A stretch of 64,000 bases of DNA from Parasphingorhabdus flavimaris (GTDB lineage: Bacteria; Pseudomonadota; Alphaproteobacteria; Sphingomonadales; Sphingomonadaceae): NCBI RefSeq assembly GCF_013371215.1, contig NZ_JABWMH010000005.1, positions 1 to 64,000 on the forward strand, in the 5' to 3' direction. The notes under the pieces are model-generated. The model did not search any database. It worked only from the letters and a program-made list of their open reading frames with translations, and was not told the origin of the DNA. Shown here in pieces: positions 1 to 6,935 of this stretch. A program made the position numbers and the translations under genes. Position 1 is the stretch's first letter. Every line of letters begins with the position of its first letter.

Positions 1-21
1 TCAGCACTCGCTTTGGGTTTT

Positions 22-76
22 GAGGATTTGGGTCTCATCTTCGTTCCTTCGTCACTACGACGAGACCCAAATCCTC
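22..76. repeat. 15-bp perfect inverted repeat upstream of the ATPase operon
   Basis: GAGGATTTGGGTCTC at 22-36 is matched exactly by its reverse complement at 62-76, leaving a 25-base loop. Inside the loop TCGT (41-44) and ACGA (57-60) could pair further. No T-run follows the right arm, so a classical intrinsic terminator is not supported. It ends about 46 bases before the likely start of the first operon gene. It could be a regulator site, an RNA leader hairpin or the edge of an inserted element. The repeat is certain; its role is unknown. Confidence 0.7.
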
Positions 77-122
77 CTTAACTTACAACATCAAATTTGT
101 GCCACAGGTGCTGACGGGGAAC

Positions 123-2063
123 ATGGCTTACAGTGTCCAGTTTCTTCCCAATCCGGCTCGCAAACCTGAGGGTTTGGGTGACGGTGGCATCGAGCAGTTC
201 CGAGGCAAACCCCATGTCAGCTGCGCCAGAGAGACTGGCCAGAACTCCAATGACGCCGGTTCCAAGGACGGCGACAAGCCGGTGGTGATGAAATTTAATC
301 TACATCATATCGACCGTGACGACCTGCCCTTCGCTGATGAACTGCATAAGGCGTGCAAGCATTGTCTCGCAGACAGTGAAGACAAGGCGAAGCGAATGGA
401 CAATGATCCTGAGGAAGACAGAACAGTTCAGTTTTTCCGCAGGGCGGTCAAGGAGACCGGGGAAGAAGCGATTTCTGTTTTGGAAATAGCCGATTTCAAC
501 ACGACCGGGCTGACTGGACCAATGGATGACTCGGAGAGCGTGTTCAATTCTCTAGTCAAAGCCGATGGTGTCAACAACAAGCGGAGTGATGATTCCGGCG
601 GCGCCTTCGGGATCGGTAAGAAAGCGGCCTTTGCCACGTCGAACGTCCAGACCGTCCTCTACTCGACACTGACAGAGGATCCGCAGGGAAGTGAGCTTTT
701 CGGAATCCAGGCAAGACTTCAGCTGCTCTCGCATGAACGCGAGGCCGAACCCTTCAGGGCAGAGGGGTACTGGGGAAACCCGAACTTCGCTCCAATAACA
801 GATCCAGCAGGTCTTCCCGACTGGATGGTTCGAAAGGAACGTGGAACCTCGCTCTTCGTGGTCTGTTTTCCTGCGCAAAAAAATTGGGCGCGGAAGATGG
901 AAATCTCGATCCTGACGAATTTCACCACCGCGATCTTCCGCGGAAAAATGGAGTTCGAGATCGATGACGGAGGGATCACGATCAACAAGGCCACGCTGAG
1001 TCAACGTTTAGGTTCTTCAGACATGGACGAGATCGCGAAAGACGTCGGGCTGACCGAGCAACTCGGTTACGCCCGCCATATCCTGAAATGCCTGTCATCA
1101 GGTGAGACGCAGAAGTTCACGTTCGAAGTTGAGGGCTACGGCGAGGCCGATCTGCGCATTCTGGTTGAACCGGAACTTCCCCGCCATATTCTCATGGTTA
1201 GGAACGGAATGTACATCACGAATCACCTCCGAGGCTTCGACCAGCCTCTCGTCCACTTTGCCCAGACGAGAGAATTCGTTGCCATTCTGGAGCCGGCCGG
1301 AAGTGAAGGAGGAAGGAAGTTTGGTGCCTTGCTCAAACGCCTCGAGAACCCGGAACATAACGCTTTCGAACCTTCCCGGATCATCAGCGATGAAGAACAG
1401 GGTCGAGTGGAGACGTCGATACAGCAGCTGGTCAGGGCCGCCCGAGAGAAAATTAAGGAAGCTGCAAAGGTGGAGACATCGGACAGCGACGACATCGATG
1501 AACTCGCCCATCTGTTTGCAGCTGAAGCTGGCGACGAAGATACGACTTCGTCCGGTGAGTCCGACCCTGAGCGCTTCACTTATGGTCAGGCCAAAACTAA
1601 AACACGAAAAATGCCGAACATACAAATCGACCCAGAAGGTGGCGATTTGGGCGGCAGCGGCGACAAGGACAAAACGACCGAGAAGGAAGGGGGCGGCGGC
1701 CAGGGCAAGGGATCGGGAACAGGTACAGGAGGGGAGGGCACCGGTTCTCCCAGAAAGCCCATCCAGCTTGCAGCAACCCGGATCTGTGATATCACGACTG
1801 GTGGGACCTATGTGCATGAGCTGCATTTCACGCCCGAAGGAACAGGACCTGCCGAGATCACGGTTGCGGCATCAGGGCTGACCACGGCATCCGAACTGCA
1901 AGTAGCGAAAGTCGGTTTGGGACAGATCGAAAAAGGCAAGATCCGACTGGAACTCGAAGCCGGCAAGCGGGTTTCGATCTGCTTCAATCTTGCCGAGAGT
2001 TTCCACGGTCCGATGGAGTTGTCTGCCATGACCATCAGTGAGACAGTGAAGTCTGCATCATGA
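123..2063 (+). CDS. GHKL (HSP90/MutL/histidine-kinase-like) ATPase, candidate defence protein
   Basis: A protein of about 646 residues with the three signatures of a Bergerat-fold ATPase. These are an N-box (RETGQNSNDA, near residues 36-45), a G1 box with the ATP-contacting Asp in ADFNTTGLTG (near 124), and a lid motif GGAFGIGKKAAF (160-171). There is no histidine-kinase phospho-acceptor domain. A long middle part follows, then a low-complexity Gly/Lys/Thr linker (about 510-545) and a C-terminal, probably beta-rich domain. I chose ATG at 123, behind GACGGGGA, over GTG at 99, which has no visible ribosome site. The stop overlaps the next gene (ATGA), so four genes appear translationally coupled. 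Proteins of this general type occur in defence islands, where the ATPase may act as a conformational sensor. That role is inference; I cannot match it to a named system. Confidence 0.8.
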   Translation: MAYSVQFLPNPARKPEGLGDGGIEQFRGKPHVSCARETGQNSNDAGSKDGDKPVVMKFNLHHIDRDDLPFADELHKACKHCLADSEDKAKRMDNDPEEDRTVQFFRRAVKETGEEAISVLEIADFNTTGLTGPMDDSESVFNSLVKADGVNNKRSDDSGGAFGIGKKAAFATSNVQTVLYSTLTEDPQGSELFGIQARLQLLSHEREAEPFRAEGYWGNPNFAPITDPAGLPDWMVRKERGTSLFVVCFPAQKNWARKMEISILTNFTTAIFRGKMEFEIDDGGITINKATLSQRLGSSDMDEIAKDVGLTEQLGYARHILKCLSSGETQKFTFEVEGYGEADLRILVEPELPRHILMVRNGMYITNHLRGFDQPLVHFAQTREFVAILEPAGSEGGRKFGALLKRLENPEHNAFEPSRIISDEEQGRVETSIQQLVRAAREKIKEAAKVETSDSDDIDELAHLFAAEAGDEDTTSSGESDPERFTYGQAKTKTRKMPNIQIDPEGGDLGGSGDKDKTTEKEGGGGQGKGSGTGTGGEGTGSPRKPIQLAATRICDITTGGTYVHELHFTPEGTGPAEITVAASGLTTASELQVAKVGLGQIEKGKIRLELEAGKRVSICFNLAESFHGPMELSAMTISETVKSAS

Positions 2064-2902
2064 GACTTTCCGACCACATGAACTTCCCACATCCGGTCCT
2101 GGCCGACTGGAGAGATGATCACGAGGACGGCATCCTTGCCGCTGAGATTGCCTATCAGGAAGACAAGAATAGCGACAGGATCTCGATTGCCTGCAATCTC
2201 TCTATTTCGAACGAAGAAATCGAGAAGCTCCTCGATCAAGGCAAGGCCGCCATCGGCATCTTTACGCTCTGCGTCTCGACCGGGCTTCGGGAATTGATAC
2301 CACTCACGACCGGAAAGTCAGTCCACACATTCTCCCCGGGCGCATTGCTGGGAACGGTAAATCTTCGGCCGCTAGTGTGGACCGTGCAGGAGCTTTTCAA
2401 CTGGAAGCCGAAGTACATTCACAAGGAATTCCCCGCAAGTTTCGATCTCAGGAAGGGAGAGATACTTGCGATGGGAGAGGAGCTTCACATCGATGTCGGA
2501 AACCTTCCGCTGCCGAACCTCGAAACGATCTTCTCGATCGAGGTTATGGAAGACCTCGATAATGGCAAGTTTGAGGTGAATCTCGATAAACCGAAGATCA
2601 CGATCCTAGCTGGGCGGGAAACATACGACTTGGTCGAGACACTGAGAGCCGACAGCCGGCTGGGGCCGGTAGTCATGAACGCGGTGTACGTTCCCGTTAT
2701 CATGGAAGTGCTGTCCCTTCTCCGGTCGGAAAAGGGAACCAGTCAGTATGAGGGCCAGCGTTGGGTAGCACCCTTCATCGAACGATGCGAAAAGCTTGAA
2801 GTCTCATATGACGACGATACTTCATCGCTGATCTCAGATGCCTGCAAGCTTCTTGCGATGCCTTTTCACGGTCTTGAGTCAATCGAGGGAGCGTCGACAT
2901 GA
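2060..2902 (+). CDS. uncharacterised protein of the GHKL-ATPase operon
   Basis: A 280-residue soluble protein with no motif I recognise. The N-terminal half looks beta-rich: it begins HPVLADWRDDH, and a stretch around residue 75 (FTLCVSTGLREL) is predicted to be strand-forming. The C-terminal half carries a likely helical region (VVMNAVYVPVIMEVLSLL, about 212-229). It overlaps the ATPase stop by four bases (ATGA) and the next gene by four bases (ATGA). Such packing argues for fixed stoichiometry or a complex with its neighbours. No signal peptide or membrane span is visible, so it should be cytosolic. It may be an adaptor or effector of the ATPase, which is inference from context only. Confidence 0.75.
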   Translation: MRLSDHMNFPHPVLADWRDDHEDGILAAEIAYQEDKNSDRISIACNLSISNEEIEKLLDQGKAAIGIFTLCVSTGLRELIPLTTGKSVHTFSPGALLGTVNLRPLVWTVQELFNWKPKYIHKEFPASFDLRKGEILAMGEELHIDVGNLPLPNLETIFSIEVMEDLDNGKFEVNLDKPKITILAGRETYDLVETLRADSRLGPVVMNAVYVPVIMEVLSLLRSEKGTSQYEGQRWVAPFIERCEKLEVSYDDDTSSLISDACKLLAMPFHGLESIEGAST

Positions 2903-3645
2903 TGCTGCCCCTGAAATATGTATCAGACAAGGTCGTTGAGCGGCTGTTCGACGGCGTTCCCGAAAACCTTGAACTCTACATCTCGGGTAATTTCGAGAAG
3001 AAGGCCGCCGAACAAGGATGGGGCCTTGAATTGAAACAGGTGACCTACGACCCCGAGTTTCCCAGCAAGCTCGATCCCAACAACTCTCCGGAAACGGAGA
3101 TCGGGAATTCTCTGCTGGTTCACTCCGCGATCAAGGGCATGACACCTGCTGTGGCGAGACAGGAACGCGTTTGGGTAAGGCTTTGCCATCTCGATTGTCT
3201 TGAATATTCGAGGAAGCGGTGGATCCGTTCCAATCCCGACAAGGATGTCGCCAATCACTTCTTTGCAAAAACACTGGACCAATGCAGGGACGACAATGCG
3301 ATCGCTCGTCTCTGGTGGAATGGACATATTGCCAGTCGCATCGACCCATCCAATCCCGAGCGTGTCCTCAAGCAGGTTCTTGCAAGGGCCAACATCCGCC
3401 TGCAGTTTCTGGATCGGTCGAATGCATCCTTCCGCCTTCCGATTGCGAAGGGCGTTGTCCGCTTGCTCGAAAAGGAACAGTGGCTTCACGAGCACGACCG
3501 CGCGTTCGAAGTCTTCATGCTTGTCATGGACAAACATGCTGGCGGTCTCCTGTTCGAAACGCTCAGCGAGGCCGAAATTGATGACATGCTGGCGGCCAAC
3601 CTTCCAGCTGCGAAAGCTGAGTTCAAGGCTCGATACGAGGATTGA
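2899..3645 (+). CDS. uncharacterised protein, possibly DUF6339-like, of the GHKL-ATPase operon
   Basis: A 248-residue cytosolic protein. The central part has an aromatic-rich block (ERVWVRLCHLDCLEYSRKRW, about residues 89-108) followed by an NAIARLWWNGHIA segment (about 138-150). That arrangement reminds me of the DUF6339 family, but this is from memory and unverified. The C-terminus is helical and charged. ATG overlaps the preceding stop (ATGA), and the next gene begins four bases after its TGA. No nuclease or transmembrane motif is evident. Its tight linkage to the ATPase gene is the main clue to function. Confidence 0.72.
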   Translation: MMLPLKYVSDKVVERLFDGVPENLELYISGNFEKKAAEQGWGLELKQVTYDPEFPSKLDPNNSPETEIGNSLLVHSAIKGMTPAVARQERVWVRLCHLDCLEYSRKRWIRSNPDKDVANHFFAKTLDQCRDDNAIARLWWNGHIASRIDPSNPERVLKQVLARANIRLQFLDRSNASFRLPIAKGVVRLLEKEQWLHEHDRAFEVFMLVMDKHAGGLLFETLSEAEIDDMLAANLPAAKAEFKARYED

Positions 3646-3649
3646 CGTG

Positions 3650-3967
3650 ATGGCAAAGCCACGAGGCGAGAGAGGTTCATGGTTTGCGGAGTGGAAAGGA
3701 GAGAAGCTTCCTTGCGTCCATCGCTGTTGGACAAGGGGCATTTGGCCACACCATTGTGACCCAGGGGTTAGCGACAAGCCGCAATGGGAGCCCTTCATTA
3801 ACGCATTGAAGGAAGGGCGCGCGATACTGACGGAAGATGAACTGGATAAAGATGGAGTTCCAATCAACCGAAACGGGTACGTGGCACTCTATCGAATCGA
3901 GAATGTAACGCTGCGAGGCAACGAACTGCATTTCGATTTCACGGAGCGCCTAGCAGACTTTCGCTGA
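3650..3967 (+). CDS. small Cys/His-rich protein, fourth gene of the operon
   Basis: A 105-residue protein whose real start lies inside a longer open frame. I place it at ATG 3650, four bases after the previous stop; GTG at 3647 directly before it is an alternative. The N-terminal third is basic and contains a compact Cys/His cluster (PCVHRCW then IWPHHCDPG, about residues 20-37) that could bind zinc. The remainder is probably a small beta domain. There is no signal peptide. As the last member of the coupled cassette it may be a specificity or regulatory subunit, which is inference. The family is not recognised. Confidence 0.65.
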   Translation: MAKPRGERGSWFAEWKGEKLPCVHRCWTRGIWPHHCDPGVSDKPQWEPFINALKEGRAILTEDELDKDGVPINRNGYVALYRIENVTLRGNELHFDFTERLADFR

Positions 3968-4130
3968 TTGGCCGAAACAATGAAAGGAAGATGCTTTAAG
4001 AATTCGAGACTCTGATTCCCGCATTACGAATGCTAGCATCCCGGCCAAAGCACCACCCACGCCATACCCAAGCGCGCACCCACGTTAGTGCACTTCCCGT
4101 AGGGAACTGATACACACTAAGCTTAACAAA
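3968..4130. other. junction between the accessory operon and tRNA-Thr
   Basis: This 163-base stretch has no convincing gene. It holds two adjoining small palindromes: GCATT-ACG-AATGC (4021-4033) and the 10-bp perfect palindrome ATGCTAGCAT (4030-4039). They could form a weak terminator or a recombination-related structure, but no T-tract follows. If the block is an integrated island, its right boundary should lie in this stretch or within the adjoining tRNA 3' end. Confidence 0.4.
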
Positions 4131-4205
4131 TGGTGCTGCTAGAGAGAATTGAACTCTCGACCTCGTCATTACCAATGACGCGCTCTACCACTGAGCTACA
4201 GCAGC
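4131..4205 (-). tRNA. tRNA-Thr (anticodon GGT)
   Basis: The reverse complement folds as a complete tRNA: acceptor GCTGCTG paired with TAGCAGC, discriminator A and an encoded CCA (4131-4133). The D-arm is GCTCAGTGGTAGAGC, and the T-arm carries the GTTCAATTC core. The anticodon stem GTCAT/ATGAC encloses the loop TTGGTAA, giving anticodon GGT (4171-4173), which reads ACC/ACT threonine codons. The 3' end points toward the accessory operon at lower coordinates, the usual orientation for island insertion into tRNA genes. Confidence 0.95.
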
Positions 4206-4336
4206 CGGACCATTTTGATGCGCTGGCGATTGCCGCCGCATTGGGCGGTTTCGACCGAACCGAGGCGCTAAGACCAAATGCTTGGCATCTTGTCAAGCGG
4301 AGTTGCGTTTTTCACTGGATAATGCCATCAGGCACC

Positions 4337-4489
4337 ATGCCGAAACCCCAGCCAAAATCCGAAAAACTCCGCAAGGAAAGCGAGAAAGCCGCGCGTCTCG
4401 CCGAGCAGTTGCGGGCCAATCTGCGCTTGCGCAAAGCGCAGGCAAAACAGATGCTACCCGGCGAATCCGACGCCAAGCAGCAACCCTGA
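4337..4489 (+). CDS. small basic helical protein (about 50 aa)
   Basis: A Lys/Arg/Ala-rich protein with the core RLAEQLRANLRLRKAQAKQ. Short proteins with this kind of AALRENLRRRKAQ-like helix are common hypothetical genes in sphingomonads as I remember them, which supports a real gene. The frame stays open upstream through the tRNA on the other strand, but that part is not plausible protein. ATG 4337 begins the natural product; ATG 4322 is possible. A weak AGG lies about five bases upstream. Function unknown. Confidence 0.6.
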   Translation: MPKPQPKSEKLRKESEKAARLAEQLRANLRLRKAQAKQMLPGESDAKQQP

Positions 4490-4498
4490 GGTCCAGCG

Positions 4499-4990
4499 CT
4501 AGGCGCTGACCACCGCGCGCTCGGGCCTGATTATCTCGAAATCACTGACCGCCTCGATGAATTTTGCAGATACCGGCGTAACCTGATCGGTTGCCGGATC
4601 AAACCAGACATAGGTCAGCTTGATCACATTGAGCAGCTCTTCCCCGCGCAGGATATGCACCAGCAACGTATAGCTGGTCCGGCCGAAACGGGTGATTCTC
4701 ACCGCGATGTCGAGCAGGTCATCGGCCTTTGCTGACGCACGATAATCGACATCGGCATGGCGCACCCAATTGTCGCCGCCAAAGTGCCGCGTGAAACTGC
4801 CAAGCATATCCTTTTCGTCCCGCGGACGGTCTGCCGCCACCAGCGCGCGCATATATTCGGTCATGCCGACATCGGCGAAGGCGAGATAATGGGCGTTGAA
4901 GACAATGCCCTGCAAATCGCATTCGGCGTAGCGCACACGCAGCGGGGTGATCAGGCGAAAGCCGTCGCGGGGGTTTTTCTGTTCTGTCAT
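4499..4990 (-). CDS. acyl-CoA thioesterase, 4HBT/YbgC-like hotdog fold
   Basis: A 163-residue hotdog-fold thioesterase. The signature RYAECDLQGIVFNAHYLAF (about residues 18-36) contains the Asp that activates water in 4-hydroxybenzoyl-CoA-type thioesterases. Later hotdog strands are recognisable in VDYRASAKADD and KLTYVWFD. The family hydrolyses acyl-CoA thioesters; the substrate here cannot be read from sequence. I start at ATG 4990, preceded by AAGGAAC, because the longer open frame upstream reads as Arg/Ser-rich junk. It lies 62 bases downstream of the aminopeptidase gene on the same strand. Confidence 0.88.
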   Translation of the reverse strand: MTEQKNPRDGFRLITPLRVRYAECDLQGIVFNAHYLAFADVGMTEYMRALVAADRPRDEKDMLGSFTRHFGGDNWVRHADVDYRASAKADDLLDIAVRITRFGRTSYTLLVHILRGEELLNVIKLTYVWFDPATDQVTPVSAKFIEAVSDFEIIRPERAVVSA

Positions 4991-5052
4991 GCGGCGGTTC
5001 CTTGCCGAGCATGGCTGGCCTGTCAACTGGCTTCGCCCTTGCCCCGGATCGT

Positions 5053-6840
5053 TCAGAGCGGCGCGGTTTGCGTTTCCAGCCACTGCAGCGCTTCGCCGAC
5101 CAGTTGCGGCGCGATCATGGCACGAACCCTGGCATGATAATCGTCGACCCACTGGCGCTGATTCTGCGAGAGCATGTCGACGTCGATCAGCTTGCGCTCG
5201 AGCGGTGCGAAGGTCAGCGTCTCGAAGCCGAGCATGGTCTGTTCGCCGCCTTCGATCACCCTTTCCTCGACGAGAAAGAGATTCTCGATCCGGATCCCGA
5301 ATTCGCCCGCCTTGTAATAGCCCGGTTCGTTGGACAGGATCATTCCCGGCTGCAGCGCCTCGTTGAGCCCGCCAAAGCTGGCGATCCGCTGTGGCCCTTC
5401 GTGGACGGAGAGATAGCTGCCGACGCCGTGACCGGTGCCGTGACCATAATCCACGCCATCGGCCCAGAGATATTGCCGCGCCAATATGTCGAGCTGGCCG
5501 CCGGTCGTGCCCTTGGTGAACACCGCCTGGTCGAGCGCGATATGGCCCTGCAGCACCTGTGTATAACGCTTGCGCATTTCCTCGGTCGGTTCGCCAACCG
5601 CGACCACGCGGGTGACATCGGTGGTGCCGTCGAGATACTGCCCGCCGCTGTCGACCAGATAGAGCGAATTCATCTCGATCGGCTGGTTGGTTTCCTCGTT
5701 CACGCTATAATGCGGCAAGGCGCCATGATCGCCGGCGGCTGAAATGGTGCGGAAGGACAGGTCCTTCAGCTCCGGATTTTCTGCGCGGAACTCCCGGAGC
5801 CGCGCGGCGGCCGACAATTCGTCCAGGCCACCCTTGGGCGCTTCGTTCGCCATCCAGTGCAGGAATTTGGTCAGCGCCGCGCCATCGCGCTTTTGCGCTG
5901 CCTTGTGGCCGGCAATTTCGGTTTCATTCTTTATCGCCTTGGCAAGGATGGTCGGGTCGCGGTCCTTGACGATCGTCGCTCCGGCCTTGTCGAGCGCTTC
6001 GAAAATCGCGGCCACGGAACGCTCCGGATCGACCGCAACGGTTTTGCCACCCATGTCCGACAGGGCTTCGGCCATTTCGTCATAGTCGCGGATCTCGACA
6101 TGGTTGCCGAGATGTTCGCGGACCGCGTCGGTCAGCTTCTCCGGCGCAACAAAGAGAGTCGCGGTCTCGTCCGCGCGCACGATTGCATAGGCCAGCGGCA
6201 CTGGCGTGTTGGCAATGTCCTTGCCGCGAACGTTGAAGAACCATGCAACCGAATCCAGCGCCGCGACGACGGTGGCATCATAGCCCTTGTCGTTGAGCCA
6301 AGCCGCAACATCCGCCCGTTTGTCCCGCGCCGATTTTCCGGCATATTGATCGCCGTGAACCGCCAGTTTCTCCGGCGATCGTTGCGGCTGGTCTTCCCAG
6401 ACGGCATCAATCGGATTGTTGCTGACGGCGATCAGTTCCGCGCCGGATTTGGCCAGCGCCTTACTCGCCGTCTCTGCCCATTCGCGGGTGTGCAGCCAGC
6501 TGTCATAACCGATTTTGGAGCCTTTTGGAGCATTGGCGGCCAGCCATTCATGCGGCTTCTGATCCGCCACATTGACATATTCGTAGAGCGTCCCGTCGAC
6601 CTGGTCGCGGACCTGGACGACATAGCGACCGTCGATGAACATCGCCGCCTTGTCCTTCAGCACGATCGCCGAGCCCGCCGAGCCGCCAAAACCGGTAAGC
6701 CAGCCGAGCCGCTGGGCATATTCGCCGACATATTCGCTCATATGCTCGTCACAGATCGGAACGACAAAGCCGTCGAGGCCGTCTTTTTGCATTTGTTCCC
6801 GCAACGCCTTGAGGCGGGCTTCGTAAGTAGACATCAACAT
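5053..6840 (-). CDS. pepP: Xaa-Pro aminopeptidase (aminopeptidase P family, M24B)
   Basis: About 595 residues with the three-domain build of long aminopeptidases P: two creatinase-like N-terminal domains and a C-terminal pita-bread M24 domain. The metal ligands are visible as Asp in LYLVDSGG (about 395), Asp in GTTDVTR (about 406), His in TGHGVGSYL (about 465), Glu in LSNEPGYY (about 503) and Glu in RIENLF (about 517). It cleaves N-terminal residues ahead of proline in the cytosol using a dinuclear metal centre, usually manganese. The start is ATG 6840, 11 bases after AAGGAG; ATG 6834 is an alternative. The annotation pepP follows the family; long forms are often left unnamed. Confidence 0.92.
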   Translation of the reverse strand: MLMSTYEARLKALREQMQKDGLDGFVVPICDEHMSEYVGEYAQRLGWLTGFGGSAGSAIVLKDKAAMFIDGRYVVQVRDQVDGTLYEYVNVADQKPHEWLAANAPKGSKIGYDSWLHTREWAETASKALAKSGAELIAVSNNPIDAVWEDQPQRSPEKLAVHGDQYAGKSARDKRADVAAWLNDKGYDATVVAALDSVAWFFNVRGKDIANTPVPLAYAIVRADETATLFVAPEKLTDAVREHLGNHVEIRDYDEMAEALSDMGGKTVAVDPERSVAAIFEALDKAGATIVKDRDPTILAKAIKNETEIAGHKAAQKRDGAALTKFLHWMANEAPKGGLDELSAAARLREFRAENPELKDLSFRTISAAGDHGALPHYSVNEETNQPIEMNSLYLVDSGGQYLDGTTDVTRVVAVGEPTEEMRKRYTQVLQGHIALDQAVFTKGTTGGQLDILARQYLWADGVDYGHGTGHGVGSYLSVHEGPQRIASFGGLNEALQPGMILSNEPGYYKAGEFGIRIENLFLVEERVIEGGEQTMLGFETLTFAPLERKLIDVDMLSQNQRQWVDDYHARVRAMIAPQLVGEALQWLETQTAPL

Positions 6841-6935
6841 CGCCGAGCAAACTCCTTGAATTAGCTTATAGTGGAACACATAGGGGTTCCGAGACCCATT
6901 CGCCACCTAAATCCGGCCGGAGATATAGAGAGAAT

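Noticed and set aside
22-76. Intrinsic terminator at the left edge
   Set aside because: The stem is perfect but long-looped and no T-tract follows either arm.
123-2063. Assignment of the GHKL protein as a two-component sensor kinase
   Set aside because: No phospho-acceptor His domain, membrane span or response regulator is present.
4130-4336. Upstream extension of the small basic protein through the tRNA region
   Set aside because: It would translate the complement of a tRNA gene; the natural product starts at the internal ATG.
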